Origin: Candidatus Sungbacteria bacterium RIFCSPHIGHO2_01_FULL_50_25 | GTDB lineage: Bacteria; Patescibacteriota; Minisyncoccia; Sungbacterales; HO2-52-23 | Direction: 5' to 3' | Length of the DNA stretch: 24,862 nucleotides | Assembly: GCA_001822215.1 (NCBI GenBank) | Contig: MHQD01000034.1 | Coordinates: forward strand, 1 to 24,862 | Shown: positions 7,155 to 13,933 of the stretch, one piece after another | How the letters are laid out: the number at the start of each line of letters is the position of its first letter | Position numbering within the stretch: position 1 is the stretch's first letter | Notes under the pieces: model-generated | The model's database searches: none | Seen by the model: the letters and a program-made list of their open reading frames with translations, nothing else | What the model was told of the DNA's origin: nothing | Translations under genes and position numbers: made by a program

Positions 7155-8288
7155 ATGAGACGTAACACAGGCGCATTTCATATGCCTCAATTAAAGCCAG
7201 ATATTGAAACATACGCGCGGATAAAGGTTGTCGGCGTGGGCGGCGGAGGGGGGAAGGCTGTTACGAGGATGGTTGACCACAAAATCAACGGCGTTGATTT
7301 TGTGACGATCAATACCGATGCCCAAGACCTTCATTTCACAAAGGCGCGCACGAAAGTCCACATCGGAAAAAATCTTACAAAGGGCCTGGGCGCAGGCATG
7401 AATCCCGAAGTCGGAAGGCAAGCCGCCGAAGAAAATCGGGAAGAAATTCAGGAGATACTGAAAGGGTCAGACATGGTTTTTCTTACCGCGGGCTTGGGCG
7501 GCGGCACAGGGTCAGGCGCGGGTCCTGTTGTTGCAGAGGCCGCGCGGGACGCGGGGGCGCTCGTGATCGGCGTCGTGACAAAACCGTTTTTGTTCGAAGG
7601 GGAACAGCGGAAGCGCATCGCCGATGATGCATGGTTCCAGCTGCGCGACCGGGTAGACGCGCTCATTACAATCCACAATGATCGGCTTTTGAATGTCATC
7701 AATAAGGATACGCCGCTTTTGAACGCTTTTCTTATCTGCGACGACGTACTGCGCCAGGCGGTACAGGGGATTTCCGACCTTATCATAACGCCGGGCATCA
7801 TCAATGTTGATTTTGCGGATGTGAAAGCGATTATGGCAGACGCCGGGACCGCGCTTATGGGTGTTGGATACGGAACCGGAGAAGAACGGGCGATCACTGC
7901 GGCAAAAGCGGCGGTAAATTCTCCCCTTCTTGACGTATCGATTGACGGCGCGCGCGGGGTTTTGTTTAATGTATCCGGAGGAGCGGACCTTACCATGTGG
8001 GAGATCAACGAGGCGGCGCGCATTATAACGAGTTCCATAGACGCAAGCGCCAAAGTCATTTTCGGAGCAGTGCATGACGACCGTTTGAAAAAAGGGGAGG
8101 TCAAGATAACGGTCATTGCAACAGGATTTACCGAAGTGCGGGCGGCAAAAACAGTCCAGGTGGATGAGGCGCGTGAAGCGGTAAAGAAGTTCGCGCCCCA
8201 AGAAGCGCGTGCGACCCTGGAAACACCGACAGAACCAGAATCAGAATGGGACGCGGTACCCGCATTTTTGCGAAGAAAGCTCAAATAG
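7155..8288 (+). CDS. ftsZ: Cell division protein FtsZ
   Basis: FtsZ is a tubulin-like GTPase that forms the division ring. The 377-aa protein shows IKVVGVGGGGGKAV (23-36), the tubulin signature GGGTGSG (115-121), the T7-loop region with NVDFADVKAIM, and a C-terminal conserved peptide EWDAVPAFLRRKLK that binds FtsA. The start at 7155 is favoured because AAGGG lies 7 nt upstream. A second in-frame ATG at 7182 is possible and begins nearer the conserved core. The start overlaps the stop of a short upstream ORF (ATGA). A good hairpin terminator follows at 8328. Confidence 0.97.
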   Translation: MRRNTGAFHMPQLKPDIETYARIKVVGVGGGGGKAVTRMVDHKINGVDFVTINTDAQDLHFTKARTKVHIGKNLTKGLGAGMNPEVGRQAAEENREEIQEILKGSDMVFLTAGLGGGTGSGAGPVVAEAARDAGALVIGVVTKPFLFEGEQRKRIADDAWFQLRDRVDALITIHNDRLLNVINKDTPLLNAFLICDDVLRQAVQGISDLIITPGIINVDFADVKAIMADAGTALMGVGYGTGEERAITAAKAAVNSPLLDVSIDGARGVLFNVSGGADLTMWEINEAARIITSSIDASAKVIFGAVHDDRLKKGEVKITVIATGFTEVRAAKTVQVDEAREAVKKFAPQEARATLETPTEPESEWDAVPAFLRRKLK

Positions 8289-8327
8289 TCGCATATATCA
8301 GATGTAGTTCTTAAGGGACATATTGGG

Positions 8328-8350
8328 AATCCGCTTGCTGCGGATTTTTG
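8328..8350 (+). terminator. Intrinsic terminator of the ftsA–ftsZ operon
   Basis: Perfect 7-bp stem AATCCGC (8328-8334) / GCGGATT (8340-8346) with loop TTGCT, continuing into a T-rich tail, 40 nt after the ftsZ stop. Confidence 0.75.
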
Positions 8351-8439
8351 GTTTCACGGACATTCTTATAGGAAGAAGGCTTCACCACGATACCTTTTCT
8401 TGTTTTGTCAACGATTTTTGGGTTATCCCCAGTTTTTTT

Positions 8440-8470
8440 TTGACCGGAGTGAAGCATGAAAGCATATAAT
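8440..8470 (+). promoter_or_regulatory. Candidate upstream nrdJ promoter P1
   Basis: TTGACC (8440-8445), a long 19-bp spacer and a consensus TATAAT (8465-8470). The predicted transcript would carry a leader of about 250 nt before nrdJ. Confidence 0.4.
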
Positions 8471-8497
8471 AGAGATAGGATTTTGCGGCACGGATCG

Positions 8498-8526
8498 TTG
8501 CTGGATTCGCAAAAACTTTCTATACT
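8498..8526 (+). promoter_or_regulatory. Candidate nrdJ promoter P2
   Basis: TTGCTG (8498-8503), an optimal 17-bp spacer and TATACT (8521-8526). Transcription would start near 8533, leaving a leader of about 195 nt rich in hairpins. Confidence 0.55.
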
Positions 8527-8529
8527 GTT

Positions 8530-8726
8530 ATTTCCTCCTTAAGAGGAAATGAAAGAGAATTCTCTTTTGCCCGGGGCAGAAACCGAGGGGGGCGAAAGAG
8601 AATTTTTATCTCTTCTTTTTCGGAATCCGCATTTTTACTATCCCTATTTAACATATATCCCTTCTTGAGCGCGAAGGAGGCACACGTCTCCTCCGGAGAT
8701 TCTGGAGAAAGGATCCTCTCACCTTT
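8530..8726 (+). promoter_or_regulatory. Hairpin-rich nrdJ leader, possible attenuator
   Basis: Leader hairpins: ATTTCCTC/GAGGAAAT (8530-8550), the 16-bp palindrome AAAGAGAATTCTCTTT (8552-8567), and AAGAGA/TCTCTT (8596-8614) followed by CTTTTT, which looks like a terminator. The first and last share AAAGAGAA and TCTCTT segments, so they can pair in alternative ways. Nearer the gene, AGGAG (8675-8679) pairs with CTCCT (8688-8692). The purine-rich GGAGAAAGGA at 8704-8713 is 13 nt from the ATG, rather far for a Shine-Dalgarno. I found no B12 box and no clear NrdR box. The 438 bp between ftsZ and nrdJ hold no gene. Confidence 0.4.
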
Positions 8727-11462
8727 ATGCGAGTATCATCCAAGCGCCGCGCGGTCGAAGCACGTTTTGACAAGTCGCGCACGCTTCCGTTAAAGCGGCG
8801 CTTCACCAGAGAGGGAATTCACCCGTTTGACGAAATAGAATGGCGCACACTTAATGTATTGGTGCGCGGATCAAACGGGTCAAAAGAGGAACGGGAACTC
8901 GAGTTTCCGTCGTTTTGGTCTGACAACGCCGCGAATATCGCCGGATCAAAATATTTTCGCGGGCGCATCGGCTCGCCGGAGCGCGAAACATCGGTGCGGT
9001 CTATGATCACGCGGGTTGTTTCCGTCATCCGCGCGTGGGGGCACGACTTCGGATATTTTTCTACTGCGGAAGAAGAATCTGTTTTTGCAGACGAGCTTAC
9101 GAGCATCCTTCTTCATCAGAGGGCCGCATTCAATTCTCCCGTATGGTTTAATGTCGGTGTCGAAAGTCCGCCGCAGTGCTCCGCGTGCTTCATTCTTGCC
9201 GTGGACGACACCATGGAGTCGATTCTTGACTGGATCCATGTGGAAGGAATGATTTTCAAACGCGGGTCGGGCGCGGGCGTGAATCTCTCGCCGCTCCGTT
9301 CCTCGATGGAAACGCTTTCCAAAGGAGGCATTTCATCGGGTCCTGTTTCGTTCATGCGGGGCGCGGATTCTGTCGCCGGCATGATCGCGTCCGGAGGGTC
9401 AACGCGCCGCGCCGCAAAAATGGTCGTTTTGAACGTCGACCATCCGGACATCATGAAATTCATCCGTTGCAAGGCAGAGGAAGAAAAGAAAGTAAAGGCG
9501 TTCATGGATGCAGGATATGACATGTATGATCTCAACAATCCCGCGTGGAATTCGATTCAATACCAGAACGCGAACAATTCGGTCCGCGTGACCGATGAAT
9601 TTATGGAGGCGGCAGAACGGGACGAAAAGTTTGCAACTAGGTTTGTTACAGAAAATGCCGTTGCGCAGGAATATCGCGCGCGCGACGTCATGCGCGCTAT
9701 AGCCGAAGCCGCATGGGAATCCGGAGATCCCGGCATGCAGTATGATACGACGATAAATCGCTGGCATACCTGCCCGAATACGGGGCGTATCAATGCGTCA
9801 AACCCCTGCTCTGAGTATATGCATCTTGATAATTCAGCGTGCAATCTCGCTTCGATCAACCTCCTTACCTATTTGAATAAGGACGGCACGTTCAATGTGA
9901 GGGATTTTATCCATACGGTGGACGTGATGATTCTTGCGCAGGAGATTTTAGTCGGCGGCTCAAGCTACCCGACGGAAAAGATTGCAAAAAACGCGCGCGA
10001 TTTCCGCGAACTTGGTCTTGGATATGCGAATTTGGGCGCCCTTTTGATGACGTGGGGCTTTCCGTATGATTCTGACGAGGCGCGCCACACCGGAGCCGCG
10101 ATTACGGCGCTCATGACGGGCGAAGCGTATCGCTATTCTTCTGAAATTGCGCGCCGCGTCGGGCATTACGCGGGGTATGCGCTCAATAGAGAACCCCAGC
10201 TTCGGGTGATTTCAATGCACCGCGATCAGATGGAGCGCGTCCGGGAGGATAAAACGGTTGATCCGGAAATTCACAAAGCCGCAGAAAAAGCATGGGACGG
10301 GGCGCTTTCTCTTGCACAAAAATACGGCGTGAGAAATTCGCAGATGACCGTTATCGCCCCTACAGGAACAATCGCGCTTATGATGGATTGCGCGACCACG
10401 GGGATCGAGCCGGAATTTGCGCTTGTGAAAATGAAAAAGCTCGTCGGCGGGGGAACGATGAAATTTGTAAATACGGCGGTGCCGCAGGCGCTTCGCAATC
10501 TCGGGTATTCGGAGGAAGACACGAAAGCAATCGTGGCGTATATAGAATCGAAGGGCACCATCGAGGGCGCGCCGAACCTGAAAGATGAACATCTCGCGGT
10601 ATTTGATTCTGCGGTGCGGCCCGCGCATGGGACGCGTTCGATCCATTGGCAGGGACACGTCAAAATGGTCGCGGCGGTCCAGCAGTTTATTTCTGGAGCG
10701 ATTTCAAAGACATTTAATATGTCTTCCGATACCACCGTTGATGAAATTATGCAGGCCTATACCATGGGATGGAAACTTGGCCTCAAGGCGTTTGCGGTAT
10801 ATCGCGACGGGTCAAAATCGGCGCAGCCTTTGACGACCGCGGGGACAAAGAGCGGAGCAAGAAAAGAAGAAAAGCCGATGCGCCGCAAGCTTCCGCCGAC
10901 TCGCCCTTCAGAGACTCATAAGTTTTCGATCGCGGGCCACGAAGGATACCTCACCTACAGCATGTTTGAAAACGGCGAGGTCGCTGAGATTTTTATCCGC
11001 ATGTCAAAACAGGGTTCGACTCTTGCGGGGCTGTTGGATGCATTCGCTATTTCTGTTTCGATTGCGCTCCAGCATGCCGTTCCCTTAAAGACCCTCGCAA
11101 GAAAATTCGTCTACGGGAGGTTTGAGCCCGCCGGGTTTACGGAAAATCCGGATGTGCAAGTCGCGACTTCTATCACCGACTATATTTTTCGGTATCTCTC
11201 GCTTCGGTTTTTATCCTCGTCTGATCTTGATGATATCGGGGTAAAAGGCGCGCCAAAAGAAGTGTCCGCCGCAGTTGAAATAAGAGAGGTGAAGGCGGTT
11301 GTTGCTTCGGAAGTGATGGCAAAAGCGCCCATGGTTGCGGGAATTGCCGGGTCAAAAGTCGTGTTTGCGGATTCGGTATGCCGCGAATGCGGAGGAATGC
11401 TTGTGCAGACCGGTTCCTGTAAAACGTGCTTTCAGTGCGGGACGAGTACCGGGGGGTGCTGA
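8727..11462 (+). CDS. nrdJ: Class II (adenosylcobalamin-dependent) ribonucleoside-diphosphate reductase
   Basis: It makes deoxyribonucleotides from ribonucleotides using adenosylcobalamin to generate the thiyl radical, with no need for or sensitivity to oxygen. The 911-aa sequence has the redox Cys in QCSACF (Cys154), the active-site loop NPCSE with Asn359, thiyl Cys361 and Glu363, the partner Cys372 in SACNLASINL, and the phosphate-binding PTGTIALMMDC block. The C-terminus is a zinc-ribbon-like tail with Cys885, 888, 898, 901, 904 and 911, as in NrdJ enzymes, thought to relay electrons to the active site. Between about residues 705 and 740 is a charged linker. cobO follows downstream, so cofactor supply and use are neighbours. 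Confidence 0.95.
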   Translation: MRVSSKRRAVEARFDKSRTLPLKRRFTREGIHPFDEIEWRTLNVLVRGSNGSKEERELEFPSFWSDNAANIAGSKYFRGRIGSPERETSVRSMITRVVSVIRAWGHDFGYFSTAEEESVFADELTSILLHQRAAFNSPVWFNVGVESPPQCSACFILAVDDTMESILDWIHVEGMIFKRGSGAGVNLSPLRSSMETLSKGGISSGPVSFMRGADSVAGMIASGGSTRRAAKMVVLNVDHPDIMKFIRCKAEEEKKVKAFMDAGYDMYDLNNPAWNSIQYQNANNSVRVTDEFMEAAERDEKFATRFVTENAVAQEYRARDVMRAIAEAAWESGDPGMQYDTTINRWHTCPNTGRINASNPCSEYMHLDNSACNLASINLLTYLNKDGTFNVRDFIHTVDVMILAQEILVGGSSYPTEKIAKNARDFRELGLGYANLGALLMTWGFPYDSDEARHTGAAITALMTGEAYRYSSEIARRVGHYAGYALNREPQLRVISMHRDQMERVREDKTVDPEIHKAAEKAWDGALSLAQKYGVRNSQMTVIAPTGTIALMMDCATTGIEPEFALVKMKKLVGGGTMKFVNTAVPQALRNLGYSEEDTKAIVAYIESKGTIEGAPNLKDEHLAVFDSAVRPAHGTRSIHWQGHVKMVAAVQQFISGAISKTFNMSSDTTVDEIMQAYTMGWKLGLKAFAVYRDGSKSAQPLTTAGTKSGARKEEKPMRRKLPPTRPSETHKFSIAGHEGYLTYSMFENGEVAEIFIRMSKQGSTLAGLLDAFAISVSIALQHAVPLKTLARKFVYGRFEPAGFTENPDVQVATSITDYIFRYLSLRFLSSSDLDDIGVKGAPKEVSAAVEIREVKAVVASEVMAKAPMVAGIAGSKVVFADSVCRECGGMLVQTGSCKTCFQCGTSTGGC

Positions 11463-11468
11463 TTTAAA

Positions 11469-11602
11469 GTAGTTATCTTTGGAAACACGCACGGCTCCTC
11501 CAGCGAGGAGCCGTGCTCAGTATTCGACCCGGCAACCCCGCCAGAGGCGGGGACCATGCTTGCCGGCCTCATAATGGTTTTCAAAGATAACTGCCGTTTT
11601 TT
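11469..11602 (+). ncRNA. Three-way-junction structured element between nrdJ and cobO
   Basis: The basal stem P1 pairs 11469-11486 with 11577-11594: 18 pairs, including AGTTATCTTTG with CAAAGATAACT. It encloses P2, a perfect 12-bp hairpin (GCACGGCTCCTC 11489-11500 / GAGGAGCCGTGC 11505-11516, loop CAGC), and P3, formed by CCGGCAA/TTGCCGG (11529-11535 / 11560-11566) around CCCCGCC-AGA-GGCGGGG (11536-11552) with a 7-nt bulge on the 3' side. A run of six T follows at 11597, so at minimum it can act as the nrdJ terminator. Whether it is also a riboswitch, an sRNA or a repeat cannot be told from the sequence. The conserved bases of cobalamin riboswitches are absent. Confidence 0.55.
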
Positions 11603-11627
11603 GATGTAGAATGGGATAAAGGAAGGT

Positions 11628-12149
11628 ATGCTTTATATATTTACCGGAAACGGGAAGGGGAAGACAACATCCGCTCTCGGACTGGCCCTCCGCGCTGTCG
11701 GGGAAGGGAAGCGCGTTTTAATGGTGCAGTTTATCAAAGGGCCATGGAAATCAGGCGAGGATGATATTGAAATAAAAGGAAAGGGCGAGTTTAAACTCAT
11801 GAAGATGGGAAAAGGATTTGTCGGAATTTTGGGAGATACTTTACCGCGCGAGGAACATGAAAAAGCCGCCCAAGACGCGCTCGAGTATGCAAAGAGAGAA
11901 GCCAAAACAAAAAAATGGGATATTCTTATTCTCGATGAGGTGAATAATGCAGTCGCCTTAAATCTCATTTCAAAAGAATCAGTTCTCGAGTTTATCGAGT
12001 GGTCTCGAGACAAACTCGAACATCTCATTCTCACGGGCCGCGACGCGATTCCGGAAATAATTGAACGCGCGGATCTCGTGACCGAAATGAAAGATATAAA
12101 GCATCCGTATGAGAAAGGAATGAAGGGGAAGCGGGGACTAGAATATTAG
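11628..12149 (+). CDS. cobO: Cob(I)alamin adenosyltransferase (CobO/BtuR family)
   Basis: It transfers the adenosyl group of ATP to cob(I)alamin to make adenosylcobalamin, the cofactor of the adjacent class II reductase. The 173-aa protein has the N-terminal P-loop TGNGKGKTT (6-14), the Walker-B-like ILDEVNNAV (101-109), and the family segment LTGRDAIPEIIERADLVTEM (135-154). Translation is supported by GGAAGG 7 nt before the ATG. Codons 145-173 form the left copy of an 89-bp direct repeat, with a second copy at 13308-13396. Thus the gene end seen here was probably restored by an insertion, and its original terminator now lies 1.25 kb away. No other corrinoid gene is present, consistent with salvage rather than synthesis. 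Confidence 0.93.
   Translation: MLYIFTGNGKGKTTSALGLALRAVGEGKRVLMVQFIKGPWKSGEDDIEIKGKGEFKLMKMGKGFVGILGDTLPREEHEKAAQDALEYAKREAKTKKWDILILDEVNNAVALNLISKESVLEFIEWSRDKLEHLILTGRDAIPEIIERADLVTEMKDIKHPYEKGMKGKRGLEY
12060..12148 (+). repeat. 89-bp direct repeat, left copy (cobO 3' end; attL-like)
   Basis: Perfect match over 89 bp to 13308-13396, offset 1,248 bp. It begins exactly at the first base of cobO codon 145 and runs through codon 173 and two bases of the stop. The stop is TAG here and TAA in the right copy. Confidence 0.97.
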
Positions 12150-12185
12150 ATATATTTTTGATAGAGTAGCGTCATAGATAGAATA

Positions 12186-12581
12186 ATGAATTGGCTAAAG
12201 GAAAATTGGTTTAAGATTATTGTGGCGTTTGCATTGATCGTCGTGAGCGGTTCTCTATTTTACTATTACGTATACTTCTTACCTCGACAAAATATAAATA
12301 GCCAGCAGGATATTAAAGCAATTAGAAATGTTATAGCCCCAACTCAAGAGCAACTACAAGCACAGCGAGAAGTATCAAAACAAGCTTCAGATAGCTTTGA
12401 CAAAGCAATGGAACAATACAGTCAATGCCAAACAGAAATGTTAAATAAACAAAATAAATATATTGAAGAACAGTGTGCTGCCTACAATGACATTTTTAAA
12501 TTTGAGGAATATAGGGATTGTGTATCTAAGGTGATGGATTCAGCCGGTTATAAACAATTCAGCTGCCAAAGACCTTTTTAG
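12186..12581 (+). CDS. Membrane-anchored protein of unknown function, in the cobO island
   Basis: I do not recognise this 131-aa protein. It has a short positively charged N-terminus, one membrane helix (about residues 10-31), a Gln-rich probable coiled-coil stretch (about 52-95), and four cysteines (81, 97, 112, 127) that could form disulfides if the domain is outside the cytoplasm. The coding sequence is AT-rich compared with cobO and nrdJ. The ATG comes directly after a TAGAAT-like sequence (12179-12184), with TTGATA at 12158-12163, so it may be leaderless. It is the first gene inside the repeat-flanked insertion. Confidence refers to it being a real gene. Confidence 0.7.
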   Translation: MNWLKENWFKIIVAFALIVVSGSLFYYYVYFLPRQNINSQQDIKAIRNVIAPTQEQLQAQREVSKQASDSFDKAMEQYSQCQTEMLNKQNKYIEEQCAAYNDIFKFEEYRDCVSKVMDSAGYKQFSCQRPF

Positions 12582-12603
12582 TAAATATGAGTGAGTAGCA
12601 GGG

Positions 12604-12612
12604 TGGTATAAT
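12604..12612 (+). promoter_or_regulatory. Extended -10 promoter element of second island gene
   Basis: TGGTATAAT (12604-12612) matches the extended -10 form TGnTATAAT, with no obvious -35. Transcription would start near 12619, about 35 nt before the GTG start of the next ORF. Confidence 0.4.
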
Positions 12613-12653
12613 AAGGGTGGATGCATACAGTGGATTGACATACGAAAATTGGT

Positions 12654-13136
12654 GTGCTAGTAGTCAAGTATAAGCACATTGAAAACAGAGAGGGGTTAAA
12701 ATTGAAAATTGAAGAAACGGGGATTTCACGAATGCAACGCCTTGGAGAAATGTTCGCAAGGCATTTCCCAGGGGCAATTAGATTAAGAGGGCAAATTGGT
12801 AAAATTAATGACGAGTACGGCCACAAGTTTAAGCCGTGTCGTGAACGTAGGTATGATGACGAAATTCGGAATCATCCTTACGAGATACTTTTTGGATTCC
12901 CTTGTAAACCAAGTTTCATTGAAAAGGTGAGATATGGAACGACTCCTGGTGGCTTAAAGGAAGATCGGTCAAACTTACTGTGCTATTTACATGATGGTGT
13001 AAAATCATTCAATTATGGTTGGGCGAATATCAGCATAGGCGTTGTTGACAAAAAAGACTTGGAAGGACTGGGGGCTTTCGTAGAGGAATATGAAAGAGAA
13101 ACAGATAAAAAGGTAACCCTAGTTAAAGATTACTAG
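12654..13136 (+). CDS. Protein of unknown function, second gene of the cobO island
   Basis: A 160-aa soluble-looking protein that I cannot assign. It has a mixed charged N-terminal half (IENREGLKLKIEETGISRMQ), a segment rich in aromatic residues and Cys (YEILFGFPCKPSF, LLCYLHDG), and an acidic C-terminal helix (LEGLGAFVEEYERETDKKV). There is no signal peptide or membrane helix. The start is uncertain: GTG at 12654 has no Shine-Dalgarno, and an in-frame ATG at 12732 would give a protein 26 residues shorter. Codons are AT-rich like the neighbouring island gene. A hairpin terminator follows at 13160. Its presence inside the repeat-flanked insertion suggests accessory cargo. Confidence 0.65.
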   Translation: MLVVKYKHIENREGLKLKIEETGISRMQRLGEMFARHFPGAIRLRGQIGKINDEYGHKFKPCRERRYDDEIRNHPYEILFGFPCKPSFIEKVRYGTTPGGLKEDRSNLLCYLHDGVKSFNYGWANISIGVVDKKDLEGLGAFVEEYERETDKKVTLVKDY

Positions 13137-13159
13137 CTATATGGGGGGTTTAAAACAGA

Positions 13160-13190
13160 ACCGACGTTAACAGCGCCGGTCTTTATTTTA
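13160..13190 (+). terminator. Intrinsic terminator of the island genes
   Basis: Stem ACCGaCG (13160-13166) / CGcCGGT (13174-13180) with one A·C mismatch and loop TTAACAG, followed by CTTTATTTTA. Confidence 0.6.
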
Positions 13191-13307
13191 GTGGAGGTAT
13201 TTTGCATAAGATGAGTAATTGGGTGAGGTTGTTTGAATAAGTATGTAAAAGATATAAATGAATTAACAAGATGAATATGTATTTTCTACAATGTGCCCAA
13301 AGAATTC

Positions 13308-13396
13308 ATTGAACGCGCGGATCTCGTGACCGAAATGAAAGATATAAAGCATCCGTATGAGAAAGGAATGAAGGGGAAGCGGGGACTAGAATATTA
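13308..13396 (+). repeat. 89-bp direct repeat, right copy (cobO 3' remnant; attR-like)
   Basis: Identical to 12060-12148. In the cobO frame the preceding codons read GTG CCC AAA GAA TTC, that is VPKEF, followed by IERADLVTEM. PKE[LF]IE at this place resembles CobO family sequences, so homology may extend slightly beyond the identical block, with diverged bases. The segment has no start and ends in TAA at 13395-13397: a cobO 3' fragment. Confidence 0.9.
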
Positions 13397-13403
13397 AAAC
13401 ATT

Positions 13404-13428
13404 AAAAACCGTGCAATGGCACGGTTTT
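13404..13428. terminator. Bidirectional terminator, probably the original cobO terminator
   Basis: AAAAACCGTGC / GCACGGTTTT hairpin with loop AATG, an A run before and a T run after, so it works on both strands. It serves the right cobO remnant on the plus strand and the convergent minus-strand gene, whose TAA stop (13427-13429) overlaps it. Confidence 0.75.
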
Positions 13429-13831
13429 ATCGAGTGCGTTGAACAGAGAGAGATTCACATCGTTGCGTGTAGCTCACTGAAAATGAGCAGTGTGGGTATC
13501 GGGATGTACACGTATGTGTCATAAGTTCAATATCTTGCAGAGCACTTCGCACTTGAGAATCAGCTTCATTAGTATGCGAAACAATTTCTCCCGATATCCT
13601 TGTTTTTCCTTCTCGCGTTTCAATATTTAGTATGACGGAGCAGGGAAAAATCTTTAAGGCTTGAACGGCGACGATTATACTTCCGATCGAACATGCTTGT
13701 TGGAATTGTACTACCAATTCTCCTGCCGTATCATAACGCTCCCGCAAACGTGTTTTGAGTTTCGCTTTATACGTGAATCGTCCTTCAAAGCAGACTAGTT
13801 CTGGTGGCAGATCGATTTTGAAATGAACCAC
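13427..13831 (-). CDS. Protein of unknown function
   Basis: A 134-aa protein that I do not recognise. The start is GTG at 13831, supported by AAGGGAG 7 nt upstream. An upstream TTGATA ... TACCTT pair with 17-bp spacing could be its promoter. The sequence looks like a compact alpha/beta domain: SIIVAVQALKIFPCSVILNI and an EADSQVRSALQDIEL helix. It contains five cysteines and a Ser/Thr/Arg-rich tail. The order of elements is faintly reminiscent of HPr-like phosphocarriers, but the active-site His is not evident, so I do not assign that family. It lies between the cobO remnant (convergent) and comEC (divergent). Confidence 0.6.
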   Translation of the reverse strand: MVHFKIDLPPELVCFEGRFTYKAKLKTRLRERYDTAGELVVQFQQACSIGSIIVAVQALKIFPCSVILNIETREGKTRISGEIVSHTNEADSQVRSALQDIELMTHTCTSRYPHCSFSVSYTQRCESLSVQRTR

Positions 13832-13898
13832 GGCATGTCTCCCTTAGGATCTCATAAAAAGGTAGCATTGCTTCAATTATTTATCAAGAGAAGTGGAG

Positions 13899-13926
13899 TT
13901 GAAACATCAAGGCATTTTGTTAGAAT
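13899..13926 (+). promoter_or_regulatory. comEC promoter, predicted leaderless
   Basis: TTGAAA (13899-13904), a 16-bp spacer and TAGAAT (13921-13926). The ATG at 13934 would coincide with the transcription start. No ribosome binding site is present. Confidence 0.55.
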
Positions 13927-13933
13927 AGCGCCA

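Larger units (their letters stand above)
12060..13396 (+). mobile_element. Small insertion flanked by cobO 3'-end direct repeats
   Basis: The 1,159 bp between the two repeats are visibly AT-richer than the flanking genes and carry two unrecognised ORFs plus a terminator. The left repeat keeps cobO intact; the right repeat is followed by what looks like the original cobO terminator (13404-13428). This is the geometry of site-specific integration into the 3' end of a gene with regeneration of the gene end. No integrase or transposase is encoded, so a decayed element, a satellite mobilised in trans, or a duplication event are all possible. Confidence 0.6.

Noticed and set aside
8289..8726. Cobalamin riboswitch upstream of nrdJ
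   Set aside because: A B12 riboswitch would be logical here, but I could not find the conserved B12 box or the GCCACTG core, so only an undefined structured leader is reported.
9116..10735. Several 120-150-codon minus-strand ORFs within nrdJ
   Set aside because: GC-biased third positions open antisense frames; nrdJ on the plus strand is complete, with all catalytic motifs.
11469..11602. Known cobalamin riboswitch before cobO
   Set aside because: The strong three-way fold lacks the conserved cobalamin-binding bases and ends in a T run after the stem, so it is described only as a structured element or terminator.
13427..13831. HPr-type phosphocarrier assignment
   Set aside because: The strand and helix order is loosely similar, but the phospho-His motif is not evident and no PTS genes are nearby.
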